Assembly: GCA_014802265.1 (NCBI GenBank) | Contig: JAAVCP010000026.1 | Span: forward strand, 16,198 to 80,197 | Direction of reading: 5' to 3' | Origin: Bacteroides sp. | GTDB taxonomy: Bacteria > Bacteroidota > Bacteroidia > Bacteroidales > Muribaculaceae | Length of the DNA stretch: 64,000 nucleotides | Shown: piece after piece, positions 1-8,028 of the stretch | Layout of the letters: each line of letters opens with the position of its first letter | Numbering within the stretch: the first letter of the stretch is position 1 | Translations under genes and position numbers: made by a program | Notes under the pieces: model-generated | Database searches by the model: none | Seen by the model: the letters and a program-made list of their open reading frames with translations, nothing else | What the model was told of the DNA's origin: nothing

Positions 1-416
1 GTGTTTATATCCGGTGACGCGACACGACGGGGCATTCCACCGCTTTCTCCGGTGAATGAGGGATCAAAGGCGATGGTAAGATAACCGCGCTCGGCAAGCT
101 GTTGGGCATAAAGTCCGCTTGACTGTTCTTTTACGGCTCCAAATGGACCGCTGACGGCGATAGCCGGAAGTTTCCCGGTTATGTTTTTCGGTGTATACAT
201 ATCAGCGGCAAGGGTTATTCCGTAACGGTTTACGAATGTGACCTTTCTATGATCTACTTTTTCACTTTTGGGGAATACTTTGTCCCATTCCTGTGTAAGG
301 GTCAGTTGTTCTGTCGGAGCAATTGACCGGTTTGTGTTTGGATTATTCATAGTTTGTGAATATGAGCTTATAACTCCTGCTGAAAGGAGGCATATTGATA
401 TGATTATATTTTTCAT
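1..416 (-). CDS. Secreted alpha/beta hydrolase, 5' part only
   Basis: The first 138 codons of a leftward gene that runs off the window. Translation begins MKNIIISICLLSAGVIS, a signal peptide, followed by a segment typical of Bacteroidetes dienelactone-hydrolase/YcjY-type alpha/beta hydrolases: VTFVNRYGITLAADMYTPKN, then the oxyanion-strand region LPAIAVSGPFGAVKEQSSG and the RGYLTIAFDPSFTGESGG loop. The nucleophile elbow and the rest of the triad lie beyond base 1, so activity cannot be checked. The start at 416 is the first Met and gives a clean signal peptide. A promoter lies about 100 bp upstream with a pair of direct repeats that recur at the acetyltransferase promoter near 23 kb, so AraC-type control is likely. 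The substrate is unknown. Confidence 0.85.
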   Translation of the reverse strand, partial: MKNIIISICLLSAGVISSYSQTMNNPNTNRSIAPTEQLTLTQEWDKVFPKSEKVDHRKVTFVNRYGITLAADMYTPKNITGKLPAIAVSGPFGAVKEQSSGLYAQQLAERGYLTIAFDPSFTGESGGMPRRVASPDIN

Positions 417-517
417 TTCTATTTATTTTGTCCATTTCCTAACCCCTTGTATAATCAGATGTTGCAGCCTGATTTGACCACAGTTGATTAGCTATATGGG
501 TATAAGCTTAATGGTTG

Positions 518-549
518 CAAAATTAGTAAAGATTTATTTCAAATACAGA
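518..549 (-). promoter_or_regulatory. Promoter of the alpha/beta hydrolase
   Basis: On the minus strand the -7 box is TAATTTTG (bases 518-525), a perfect TAnnTTTG. At the -33 position, 20 bp away, is TCTG (546-549), a poor match to TTTG, which fits an activator-dependent promoter because an operator repeat overlaps it. The predicted start of transcription is near 511. Confidence 0.7.
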
Positions 550-578
550 CCTAAATTATGGCAATTCAGACCTAAATT
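546..578. promoter_or_regulatory. Operator: two 12-bp direct repeats, 21 bp apart
   Basis: CAGACCTAAATT occurs at 546-557 and again, unchanged, at 567-578. The 21-bp period is two helical turns, as expected for side-by-side binding of an AraC-type activator. The first copy covers the -33 region. The same arrangement, with the same distances, is found at 23064-23096. Confidence 0.65.
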
Positions 579-863
579 CAGAATCAGCTAATATTCACGC
601 TTAGAATTTACAATTCAAGTTTTGACTTTTACTCTATAAATTCCCCTCAATCAGACGTAATATCTTCTAAATAGTTAATAATCACTGGGTATTAATTTTT
701 GTGGGTATTCCGCCTAAATGTGTATTATATAAATGTAAATATCAGGTTATTAACTATATTTTTACATATTATATCTTTCATGGGTATTTTATAGTTTAAC
801 ATTTCGACCGGAATTTATATTGAGCCGAATATTTCAACCTACTTTTTATTGATCTTGGGATAA
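579..863. other. AT-rich intergenic stretch, no gene seen
   Basis: The stretch between the hydrolase operator and the tRNA terminator is AT-rich. I see no coding pattern, no long inverted repeat and no recognisable RNA in it. Confidence 0.6.
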
Positions 864-890
864 ATAAAAAGCCGGACTGAAAAGTCCGGC
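864..890 (-). terminator. Intrinsic terminator after tRNA-His
   Basis: GCCGGACT (871-878) pairs with AGTCCGGC (883-890) around a GAAA loop. On the minus strand the hairpin is followed by TTTTTATTTA, a classical U-tract. Confidence 0.85.
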
Positions 891-896
891 TGATAG

Positions 897-971
897 GGTG
901 GAAGATGGGGCTCGAACCCACGACCTACGGAACCACAATCCGTCGCTCTAACCAACTGAGCTACATCCACC
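897..971 (-). tRNA. tRNA-His (GTG anticodon)
   Basis: Read on the minus strand, the cloverleaf has acceptor arm GTGGATG with CTTCCAC (one T-T mismatch), a D-arm with AGCTCAGTTGGTTAGAGC, an anticodon stem ACGGA/TCCGT with loop TTGTGGT giving anticodon GTG, and a T-arm GTGGG/CCCAT with loop TTCGAGC. The extra G at 971 opposite C at 897 is the G-1:C73 pair that identifies histidine tRNA. CCA is not encoded. Confidence 0.95.
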
Positions 972-1033
972 ATATTGCTTATTCGGAAGATCTCCACTAA
1001 AGGCTTCGCAAGGTTTTCTCCCGAAAAGCGATG

Positions 1034-1065
1034 CAAAGTTAGCCACTTTTTTTGAAACCTCCAAA
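1034..1065 (-). promoter_or_regulatory. Promoter of tRNA-His
   Basis: TAACTTTG (-7, 1034-1041) and TTTG (-33, 1062-1065) with a 20-bp spacer on the minus strand, both perfect. Transcription should start near 1027, giving a 5' leader of about 55 nt before the mature tRNA. Confidence 0.8.
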
Positions 1066-1340
1066 TTTTTGAAATAAAAAATTTGAATAATTTTAAAATT
1101 AATTTATAAGTATTTAATTTATAGAGATATAAAATTTACTGAGAAATAATGATAAAAATGGGCTTTATTGAGAAAAACTTCTCAGTAGAATTAAAATGAT
1201 ATGTAAGAGAAATATCATTACAATATATTTTTTGTTGGAATCTGATCTTTAATTATTTTGGCTGTTTTACATTTTTCGTGGGGATTTTGATTGATTAAGT
1301 TAACTCATAAGGAAGTGTATAGGTATATTTGGAATATCCG
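1066..1340. other. AT-rich intergenic stretch, no gene seen
   Basis: Between the tRNA promoter and the palindrome at 1341 the sequence is strongly AT-rich. I find no coding frame with a plausible start and no RNA fold to support a feature. Confidence 0.6.
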
Positions 1341-1388
1341 GATTAATTTTGTGAGGAATTGAGATCTCAATTCCTCACAAAATTAATC
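1341..1388 (-). terminator. 48-bp perfect palindrome after fimbrial genes
   Basis: The two 24-base halves (1341-1364 and 1365-1388) are exact reverse complements with no spacer. It lies 30 bp beyond the stop codon of the last fimbrial gene, so a transcript-ending hairpin is the simplest reading, although no U-tract follows on the minus strand. Confidence 0.65.
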
Positions 1389-1417
1389 TTCCAATAGGTA
1401 TCAGCAAGTCCAACTTA

Positions 1418-2470
1418 TCATGGATTTATTTCACTATCTGTCCAATCGTTATCTGTTGATAAATTTAAGGTAATAGGTCCCTTTATAGGTATAGGATCAG
1501 AAAGAAGAGCTCCTTTAACTGTGATTTTATAGTTGGCTATAGGGATTATGGTTCTATCTTTGATTGTATGCTCCTTGGAGGTAGTTCCATCTTCGAAATG
1601 GAATTGGAATCCAATTTCACCCAAAGAGGTAGTTGAGGTTGTATTAGGATTTGCCAAAGAGTAGAAATAGAACAATACTTCGTTGGGTTTATTTGATTGT
1701 GCATAGTAGTTGTTCCACTTCAGGACAGTAGATGTTACCTTATTAGAGGCTTGAGTACCGGCAGTTTTACTCAAAAAATCATAATGACATAAATAATCTA
1801 TACTTGAAAATTTAATTTCTTCTATATTTGCAGGGGCAGCCGTAGTGCTTACAAAACTTATTTTGCTGACGATTCTTTGTAGCGTTACATCTTTTATTAC
1901 CTCCTCCTCTTCCTTTTTTATTACAATAGTCTCAGCGAAACATTCATAGTGATCTTCGTTTATGCAACAAGTTCGCATGCTATCCTTATCGGAATTTGTC
2001 TTAAAATCATAGAATGATCTCATGTATATTTTACCATCGTCAAGACTAGTGTTATAATACTTATCCTCATAATGTTTGGTATTTGAATCATACTTCGCAT
2101 CATTTGGAATATAGTCGCCAATGATGATAAAAGAATATGTACCTGGTTCAACTTGGAAGGTTACCGAGTTGGTGTCATCAGAAGCTATTATCTCTTGCCT
2201 TTCAAGTGGTTCAGAAAAGTTAATCACTTGGTTGCCACTGGTTATGGAAATATCACCGTTATATGCTACAACGGTATAACGCAACAAGTGCGTATTATCA
2301 GCTCGCGTCCCTGACGGAAGATCAGGTTGAGCAATGGTCAAAGTGATTGTTTCCCCGATCTTTTCATGTTCTTTCGGTGGATCGATTACCTCTGTAGAGG
2401 AACAAGCGGCAAAGAAAGCCGTCATGACTGTCGCCAATGCAAGGCGAAGGAAGTGTCGTTTTGTTTCCAT
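1418..2470 (-). CDS. Fimbrillin-like lipoprotein (DUF6562-type)
   Basis: A 350-residue secreted lipoprotein. METKRHFLRLALATVMTAFFAACSS is a lipoprotein signal with the acceptor Cys at residue 23. The mature part contains the LRYTVVAY strand, a PGTYSFIIIGDYI segment, an LQRIVSKISF strand and a C-terminal NLSTDNDWTD ending, all of the kind seen in Bacteroidales FimB/Mfa/fimbrillin superfamily proteins and DUF6562 proteins. It is the last gene of a set with a DUF3575 protein and a FimB/Mfa2-like protein, with 23 bp between it and the latter. Inferred role: a surface-exposed subunit or tip component of a short type V-like fimbria, matured on the outer membrane. Which subunit it is cannot be decided from sequence alone. 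Confidence 0.75.
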   Translation of the reverse strand: METKRHFLRLALATVMTAFFAACSSTEVIDPPKEHEKIGETITLTIAQPDLPSGTRADNTHLLRYTVVAYNGDISITSGNQVINFSEPLERQEIIASDDTNSVTFQVEPGTYSFIIIGDYIPNDAKYDSNTKHYEDKYYNTSLDDGKIYMRSFYDFKTNSDKDSMRTCCINEDHYECFAETIVIKKEEEEVIKDVTLQRIVSKISFVSTTAAPANIEEIKFSSIDYLCHYDFLSKTAGTQASNKVTSTVLKWNNYYAQSNKPNEVLFYFYSLANPNTTSTTSLGEIGFQFHFEDGTTSKEHTIKDRTIIPIANYKITVKGALLSDPIPIKGPITLNLSTDNDWTDSEINP

Positions 2471-2493
2471 ATTATTAATTTTGGGTTAAAAAA

Positions 2494-3468
2494 TCATATT
2501 TCAATAATAATTTCGCCGTCCCATACGGTATTGACATTTATGCTGTTGGTATAAAAATCTGTCAACAGGCTGCCTGTTATGGCAGTGACTTTTCCGCGTT
2601 CCAATGGGATTGTAATTGTAGGCGATTTAGACACTATTAGCCTTGCCGAATTATAGATTATTATTTTGGCTGAAATTTGTGTACCTGTTTCATCAACAAA
2701 AAATTCTCCTGATGCAATTTCACTGCCCGATTCCGGCATTGGAAAATAATATTCCGCAGGGTCTTGATAGAATATAACCTTATTGTCAATGGCATTGAAT
2801 TCTTTTGGAATATGGCTGTCAACAGCAATACACACTGAATATGTTTCTTCTTGATTTTTCAATGTTTTTATATAGTCCTGAAACCCCTCCATATCAGAAG
2901 CAATGATTTTGAATCTTCCAATAGGTGGAGAAAGAGTAAGGGGTACTTTAACTTTCGCTCCCCATTTATCCTTGTATGCATGGAGATCAATATCTGTCTG
3001 ACCGTATACACACATTTTATCATCACTCCAGATCACATGATGATCATTTCTTACTATTTCATAGAAATCGTCTGTGTAATATGTCGAATTCTTATGATTC
3101 GCTGCCTCAACACAATCAAGCCAGGCAGTTACATTATATGTTACGGCATGAAAATCAAAGGGCATGATTAGTTTGATGTGTCCGGCTGCATACTCTTCTT
3201 GTGTTAGAAAATGTTCACACCTTCCTATCTGCTTTCCGTTTCTTGTGAACTCAATTATCAGTCGGTAATCAAAATTATTAATTCGGTCTTCCGCTTTGCT
3301 GAAATTAATTGCAAGAGTTTCCCAGCTTGCATCAATACTCACTTCCACACCAATCTGCACTAATGTTGGGTCAACCCCCTCACCGTCAGGGTAAGTGTGA
3401 ATGCAACATGTAAATATTGACATTAGGAGCAGTGAAATACACTGTATTATGAGCTTGGTCTTGTCCAT
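2494..3468 (-). CDS. FimB/Mfa2-family fimbrial anchor lipoprotein
   Basis: The better start is the ATG at 3468 (MDKTKLIIQCISLLLMS), 10 bp after the upstream stop. An ATG at 3501 would add 11 residues ahead of the signal peptide and overlap the previous gene. The signal ends in a Cys pair (SIFTCC), followed by the HTYPDGEGVDPTL segment that is very typical of FimB/Mfa2 proteins. The mature domain (about 305 residues) carries the expected beta-rich region with EFTRNGKQIGR and IMPFDFHAVTYNVTAWLD. Proteins of this family cap and anchor type V fimbriae at the outer membrane. The gene sits between DUF3575 and the fimbrillin-like gene and is almost certainly co-transcribed with both. Confidence 0.85.
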   Translation of the reverse strand: MDKTKLIIQCISLLLMSIFTCCIHTYPDGEGVDPTLVQIGVEVSIDASWETLAINFSKAEDRINNFDYRLIIEFTRNGKQIGRCEHFLTQEEYAAGHIKLIMPFDFHAVTYNVTAWLDCVEAANHKNSTYYTDDFYEIVRNDHHVIWSDDKMCVYGQTDIDLHAYKDKWGAKVKVPLTLSPPIGRFKIIASDMEGFQDYIKTLKNQEETYSVCIAVDSHIPKEFNAIDNKVIFYQDPAEYYFPMPESGSEIASGEFFVDETGTQISAKIIIYNSARLIVSKSPTITIPLERGKVTAITGSLLTDFYTNSINVNTVWDGEIIIEI

Positions 3469-3478
3469 GATTTTAGAT

Positions 3479-4090
3479 TCAAAGGTTGAAATGATAGACA
3501 AGGCTTATTCCAAGTTGGTCTATGCCAAAATAAGAGGTCTTGCGAGTATCAATTTTTGCTCCGTTGTCAATATTGTAGAATCGGTCATATTTAGTTATGA
3601 CATATCCTGCGCCAATAGAAAACTCGGCATAAAGGGTATCGAAAAGTCTAAGTGAGTAGCCGTAGTTTACCCCACAGTCAAATAGAGGAAATCCTGAGTC
3701 CTGATAACGAAAATCACGGTATCGCAGATTATACCATGCTATTCCCAAATGCATACCGAAGAAATGACCGGCACCCGGATTTCGTAGCCAATATCTGAAC
3801 TCCGGTTGAACTGCCAAAGTGCGTAATGCATATTTATGGCTAACGAAATATGGTGACCACCACACCGGTAAAGCCAGAGAAAAGCAATTGCCTATTTGAA
3901 TCTCTGCCTCAAGATTCATGATTGCTGCACCCCAAGGTATAAGATTGGTCTTTAACCCAGTAAATGGCTTATGCTTAGTAAGTATGGTATCACTCATAAC
4001 ATCAACCTTCCCGATTTTGTAAGTATCGGCAATAGTATCACTGCAACTAAATGATGCAGCCGCAATTATTATGAGTGCAACGTCTGGCAT
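3479..4090 (-). CDS. DUF3575 outer-membrane beta-barrel protein
   Basis: 203 residues. From residue 45 (GLKTNLIPWGAAIMNLEAEI) to the C-terminal YFGIDQLGISLVYHFNL the protein reads as a DUF3575 protein: EFRYWLRNP, HFFGMHLGIAWYNLRYR, GYSLRLFDTLYAEFSIGAGY. These are small outer-membrane-type barrels that usually precede FimB/Mfa2 genes. The N-terminus (MPDVALIIIAAASFSCSDT) is hydrophobic but lacks the usual positive residues, and an in-frame TGA lies 21 bp upstream of the ATG, so no longer form is possible. The start is 2 bp after the stop of the Rpn-type gene. The original 5' end may have been replaced when that gene arrived. Confidence 0.75.
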   Translation of the reverse strand: MPDVALIIIAAASFSCSDTIADTYKIGKVDVMSDTILTKHKPFTGLKTNLIPWGAAIMNLEAEIQIGNCFSLALPVWWSPYFVSHKYALRTLAVQPEFRYWLRNPGAGHFFGMHLGIAWYNLRYRDFRYQDSGFPLFDCGVNYGYSLRLFDTLYAEFSIGAGYVITKYDRFYNIDNGAKIDTRKTSYFGIDQLGISLVYHFNL

Positions 4091-4092
4091 CT

Positions 4093-5055
4093 TTAAAGAT
4101 TTGCTATCTCATCTTCAGAAAGATTTAACGCTTGTGAGATAGTATGCACAGGAACCCCCATCTTTTTAAGATTAATAGCATTGTTAATCTTTTCTTGAGC
4201 AATACCTTCAGCTATCCCCTCGGCTCTTCCTTCAGCTCTTCCTTCATTCATAGCTTTTTTGCGAGCAAAGTTCATCTCCGCATGATAATCACGTGCTTTT
4301 TTAAGATCATATTCATACTGCTCTCTGTCTTGCGGAGACAGGGTAGCAAGATTAGCAATATTCGCAAGTCGCTTGAAAATATCTTGATGGGAGGTAAAAG
4401 CCATTGATTCCATACTTGACATGTGTTTAAGATTATATATCCATTGATCGAAAAGAGTTTCACACTCTTGTTTTGTTTTGGTGAAAGCGGGCAACTGTAT
4501 AAATACAGCCCGTAGATAATCCCCAACAGGAGTAAAAGTGTGAATATCCATATTCTGAGAAGAGGTAACCAGCTTTGGTTCCAGACCGTCAATAAAGAAA
4601 CTTGAAAAGAAAACACCTACAACAGGGATAAAGTTATAGTCCCAATAAATAGAATCTTCATTACTATAGGAAGTTAAATCGGAATGAGTTTCTAATCCCT
4701 TTTTTCGTCTTTCTTCCAAAGAGAGTTTTCCTTTATAACCTTGCTCTGCAATGCAACGACATAAATAGTAGAAGGCACGCTTTAAGAAAAACTCTTGTTC
4801 ATTGACTTGCATTTCAAGTATGAATCGATGACCGGTAGAAGTCACACAATGCACATCGTAGACGATTGATTTCCCGTCCTCCCATTCTCTTGTCCGCTCT
4901 GACTGGCGATATTGCACAGAATTGATTTTAGAAAGCACCGGGTCATCTGCGAACAAGACCTTCAGAAAAGATATAAGAATGTCGTTTGACACGTCTTCCT
5001 TTCCGAAGATGATTTTGAAGCCGGTATCTGTGAAAGGGTTTATGAATTGTGCCAT
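4093..5055 (-). CDS. Rpn family PD-(D/E)XK nuclease / putative transposase
   Basis: 320 residues. The start MAQFINPFTDTGFKIIFGKE is the hallmark of the Bacteroidetes Rpn/PD-(D/E)XK 'transposase' family (PF12784-like). A nuclease core follows, with DVHCVTSTGHRFILEMQVNE holding the D...ExQ residues. The C-terminus has the repeated EGRAEGRAEGIAEGIA stretch and a small helical tail (LKKMGVPVHTISQALNLSEDEIANL), both usual in this family. Such proteins are associated with recombination and with RecA-independent gene transfer in E. coli (RpnA). It has its own promoter and is the first gene ahead of the fimbrial set. No terminal inverted repeats were seen, so movement is not demonstrated. Confidence 0.9.
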   Translation of the reverse strand: MAQFINPFTDTGFKIIFGKEDVSNDILISFLKVLFADDPVLSKINSVQYRQSERTREWEDGKSIVYDVHCVTSTGHRFILEMQVNEQEFFLKRAFYYLCRCIAEQGYKGKLSLEERRKKGLETHSDLTSYSNEDSIYWDYNFIPVVGVFFSSFFIDGLEPKLVTSSQNMDIHTFTPVGDYLRAVFIQLPAFTKTKQECETLFDQWIYNLKHMSSMESMAFTSHQDIFKRLANIANLATLSPQDREQYEYDLKKARDYHAEMNFARKKAMNEGRAEGRAEGIAEGIAQEKINNAINLKKMGVPVHTISQALNLSEDEIANL

Positions 5056-5083
5056 GCTAACTTACATCTTTGGGTTTAAGGCA

Positions 5084-5114
5084 CAAAGGTAATGAAATAA
5101 AATGATTTTTCAAA
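5084..5114 (-). promoter_or_regulatory. Promoter of the Rpn/fimbrial unit
   Basis: TACCTTTG (-7, 5084-5091) and TTTG (-33, 5111-5114), spacer 19 bp, on the minus strand. The predicted start is near 5077, leaving a leader of about 20 nt. No other promoter of this type was seen before the DUF3575 gene, so the fimbrial genes probably depend on it. Confidence 0.7.
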
Positions 5115-5158
5115 ATGATAACCAATTAAATGTGAAAAAATAATGTCAATAATGGTGA

Positions 5159-5737
5159 TTATATCTTTATTCCGGAGAATCCCATGAAAGCCATTGCTAA
5201 AATGCCGGCACAAATAAGAGCAATTGGCACGCCTTTCATTGCCTTTGGCACGGGCAACAGTTCAAGTTGTTCTCGTATACCTGCGAAAATCCATAGAGCA
5301 AGTGTAAAACCAATAGATGTAGCTAAACCGTAGGTCATAGCTTCCATTAGATTAAAATTTTTCTGGATTACAAGGATAGCTACGCCAAGCACAGCACAGT
5401 TGGTCGTGATAAGAGGCAAAAACACTCCAAGAGATTGGTAAAGGGTGGGAACAGCCTTCTTCATTACAATCTCCAGCAATTGCACAAGAAATGCAATGAC
5501 CAGGATAAAGACAATGGTCTGTAAGAATTGAAGTCCGAGGGGATTCAGCACGTAGGTTTGCAAAAGCCATGCGACCACTGTGGCTATTATGATGACAAAC
5601 GTGACTGCTGCCCCCATTCCGAGTGCAGAACTGATTTTCTTTGATACTCCCAAGAAAGGACATATTCCCAGAAATTGGGAAAATACTATGTTGTTGATGA
5701 ATATCGCCGTGACGATAATGGAAAGATAGGTCAGCAT
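5159..5737 (-). CDS. rnfA: Rnf complex subunit A
   Basis: 192 residues, the usual length. It is an integral membrane protein of six helices, matching RnfA/RsxA along its length: an N-terminal INNIVFSQFLGICPFLGVSKK helix, LQTIVFILVIAFLVQLLEIV, and LITTNCAVLGVAILVIQ with the conserved Cys that helps hold the intramembrane iron-sulfur centre with RnfE. Together with RnfE it forms the membrane core of the ferredoxin:NAD+ oxidoreductase, which couples electron flow to Na+ or H+ movement. It is the last gene of the operon, its start overlapping the end of rnfE by 7 bp. Confidence 0.97.
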   Translation of the reverse strand: MLTYLSIIVTAIFINNIVFSQFLGICPFLGVSKKISSALGMGAAVTFVIIIATVVAWLLQTYVLNPLGLQFLQTIVFILVIAFLVQLLEIVMKKAVPTLYQSLGVFLPLITTNCAVLGVAILVIQKNFNLMEAMTYGLATSIGFTLALWIFAGIREQLELLPVPKAMKGVPIALICAGILAMAFMGFSGIKI

Positions 5738-6321
5738 GATTTACGTATTTTATTGACGATTGCAATCAGATAACCGAGTGCGATGAATGCACCCGGGGCA
5801 AGAACGAAAAGAAGCATTCCATAGTCTTCCGGGAAAATTTCTGTGCCGAATATCTTTCCGGTGCCGAATATTTCTCTTACTCCTCCGAGAAGCACGAGGG
5901 CAAAGGTAAAACCTATGCCGCTTCCAAGACCGTCGAGTAGAGAAGCAAACATTCCGTTTTTGCTTGCAAATGCCTCTGCTCTGCCAAGAAGGATACAGTT
6001 AACCACAATCAAGGGAATAAATATGCCCAATGAGGCATTGAGGGCTGGCATCCAGGCATTGACCACAAGTTGGAGCACTGTTACGAAAGTGGCTATCACT
6101 ACAATGAAGGCGGGGATCCTCACTTTATCGGGCACAAAACTCTTAATAAGGGATATGACCACGTTGGAGCATACGAGCACGGCGGCAGTCGCCACTCCCA
6201 TCATAAGTCCGTTATAGGCTGACGAAGTTGTGCCGAGAGTGGCACACATTCCGAGAAGAAGCACCAGCACCGGGTTGGAAGGTATGATGCCATTATAGAA
6301 TATTTTCAGGTATTTATTCAT
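5731..6321 (-). CDS. rnfE: Rnf complex subunit E
   Basis: 196 residues with six membrane helices. It matches RnfE/RsxE: MNKYLKIFYNGIIPSNPVLVLLLGMC at the start, a conserved LGMC Cys and an IVVNCILLGRAEAFA helix equivalent to the RnfA Cys helix. Partner of RnfA in the membrane. Its ATG overlaps the stop of rnfG in an ATGA junction, which suggests coupled translation. Confidence 0.97.
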   Translation of the reverse strand: MNKYLKIFYNGIIPSNPVLVLLLGMCATLGTTSSAYNGLMMGVATAAVLVCSNVVISLIKSFVPDKVRIPAFIVVIATFVTVLQLVVNAWMPALNASLGIFIPLIVVNCILLGRAEAFASKNGMFASLLDGLGSGIGFTFALVLLGGVREIFGTGKIFGTEIFPEDYGMLLFVLAPGAFIALGYLIAIVNKIRKSC

Positions 6322-6968
6322 TTTTTCGGTTGTTTTGTCGCTCCTGATGAGCCGTCAACGCTGTCTGTGTTTGGCTTGGAGACGCTATTTTTGTAATCTT
6401 TGTATGCTTCATATGCGTTGCGGAGCGTTTCCAGGAAAGCTCTCGAAGAAATGGTGGCTGCTGTGATGGCATCAATCTCTCCATTGGTGTCTTTTGAAAC
6501 ATAGAATTGTGTTGTCTCCGGATTTTTATTAATCACGGAGCGTGCAGCCGTCGGGTCGCGAAACCATTCCTCCATCTTGGTGCCGAGTCCGGGAGTCTCT
6601 GCCTGTTGAAGCACACGGTAATCTCTTACTGTACCGTCGGCATTAAAACCACACATTACTATAATTTGTCCCGCAAAGCCGTTCATTGTTTCACCTTTAA
6701 CTGCTGCACCGTCAAGATTACCGTCGGAATATGCCGGATAGACGGTAAATTGATTACCCTCTATTTCCTTCACCCATTTATCATCTTCCGGATTATTGGT
6801 GAATGGCGGAGCGACCTCCGCTATGGCAGCTTTCTGCTGGGCGGCTGCTTGAAGAGCAATAGGTTCTTTGGTTATGGAGTAAACCCATCCTAACAAAGCA
6901 CCTGCGGCAACCGTGATAGTCACCAAAGAAATTACCATATTAGGGAGAGTAGATGCTAATTTTTTCAT
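6318..6968 (-). CDS. rnfG: Rnf complex subunit G (covalent FMN)
   Basis: 216 residues with a single N-terminal membrane anchor (TLPNMVISLVTITVAAGALLGWVYS) and a periplasmic FMN-binding domain. The flavinylation motif is DAITAATISS, an alanine variant of the more common TGAT, with the Thr expected to carry FMN through a phosphoester bond. ETPGLGTKMEEWF is the conserved loop of the family. The C-terminal tail is polar. It takes electrons from RnfB/RnfD across the membrane. It overlaps rnfD and rnfE by 4 bp each. Confidence 0.96.
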   Translation of the reverse strand: MKKLASTLPNMVISLVTITVAAGALLGWVYSITKEPIALQAAAQQKAAIAEVAPPFTNNPEDDKWVKEIEGNQFTVYPAYSDGNLDGAAVKGETMNGFAGQIIVMCGFNADGTVRDYRVLQQAETPGLGTKMEEWFRDPTAARSVINKNPETTQFYVSKDTNGEIDAITAATISSRAFLETLRNAYEAYKDYKNSVSKPNTDSVDGSSGATKQPKK

Positions 6969-7963
6969 GCCATCACCCTCCTTTCTTTTTCACCGAATAT
7001 TTTAGGTCGGCAATACTTATTGATAAGTGGCACAAAGCTGTTCATCAGTAGAATTGCAAATGACATTCCTTCCGGATAAGCTCCGAAGCGGCGTATGATA
7101 ATGGTTATGAATCCTATCATAAAACCATAAATGAACTGCCCGATGTGGGTCATAGGGGATGTCACATAATCAGTAGCCATGAACACGGCACCGAGTAAAA
7201 GACCTCCGGCGAAGATGTCGAGCAGGGGATTACCACCGAAAGCCCAGGAGAAAAGAGCGGCGGAACCGATGACTGTTAGCGGTATATGCCATGTGATTGT
7301 GCGCATGGCAAGCATATAAGCCAGCCCTATCAGTATTGCTATGCCACCTACTTCACCAAGCGAACCATTCATCTGCCCGACAGCCATATCAAGGAAATTG
7401 TATTCTGAAAGGTTGGCATGCCCACTATTAAGATAGGTAAGAAGAGTGGCTCCTGTGGAGGCGTCAGCATGGGCTGATGCGCCAGAGGCTGCGGCAGCTC
7501 CAGCGATTGTGTCATAGCCTGATTCAACACCGGTAGGCCATGTTGTCATGGCTGCCGGGAAGGAGATAAGAAGAAAAACACGTCCTACAAGGGCAGGATT
7601 CCAGATATTACACCCTAATCCTCCAAAACTCATTTTGGCTATACCGATGGCTACTATTGAGCCTATAATAGCCATCCACCAAGGAATTATGCAGGGAAGA
7701 TTAAATGCCAAAAGTAGTCCGGTGATCAATGCCGAACCGTTAGTGAGTGTCAGAGGGCGATGAAACATAAATCTGTTGACAACCCATTCTGTAAGCAGGC
7801 AGCTTACCACACAGAGGAGGGTGGTCCAAAGCGCAGGCAGTCCGAATGACCACAATGCCACAACAAGTGCAGGGATCATGGCTATCACTACATTCCACAT
7901 GCGGCGGTCAATACTGTCGCTGCAATGTATATGTGGCGAGATGGATATATTAAGTTTGTTCAT
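6965..7963 (-). CDS. rnfD: Rnf complex subunit D (covalent FMN)
   Basis: 332 residues and about nine membrane helices (NQR2/RnfD family). The flavin attachment motif is STGATLLTYL in a periplasmic loop, and MSFGGLGCNIWNPALVGRVF is the conserved ion-path segment. It ends with PKIFGEKERRVMA. It forms the main transmembrane redox and ion channel of the complex. Its start is separated from rnfC by 65 bp, the widest gap in the operon, and it overlaps rnfG in an ATGA. Confidence 0.97.
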   Translation of the reverse strand: MNKLNISISPHIHCSDSIDRRMWNVVIAMIPALVVALWSFGLPALWTTLLCVVSCLLTEWVVNRFMFHRPLTLTNGSALITGLLLAFNLPCIIPWWMAIIGSIVAIGIAKMSFGGLGCNIWNPALVGRVFLLISFPAAMTTWPTGVESGYDTIAGAAAASGASAHADASTGATLLTYLNSGHANLSEYNFLDMAVGQMNGSLGEVGGIAILIGLAYMLAMRTITWHIPLTVIGSAALFSWAFGGNPLLDIFAGGLLLGAVFMATDYVTSPMTHIGQFIYGFMIGFITIIIRRFGAYPEGMSFAILLMNSFVPLINKYCRPKIFGEKERRVMA

Positions 7964-8028
7964 AAAATCTGGGTAATGTATTATGAGATATTATTAAAGT
8001 AGACTCTTCAGTTCTAAATTTTTAACCC

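Noticed and set aside
839..1036. A 65-codon leftward frame across the tRNA-His gene
   Set aside because: It is the usual spurious translation of a tRNA (VAQLVRATDCGSVGRGFEPH); the cloverleaf and promoter explain the sequence.
4195..4260. Short repeat resembling a CRISPR or minisatellite
   Set aside because: It is the coding repeat for EGRAEGRAEGIAEGIA, a normal C-terminal feature of Rpn-family proteins.
6318..6968. RnfG flavinylation motif TAAT instead of TGAT as a sign of inactivity
   Set aside because: The modified Thr and the preceding Asp are kept, and the Gly-to-Ala change lies within the known variation, so the subunit is probably functional.
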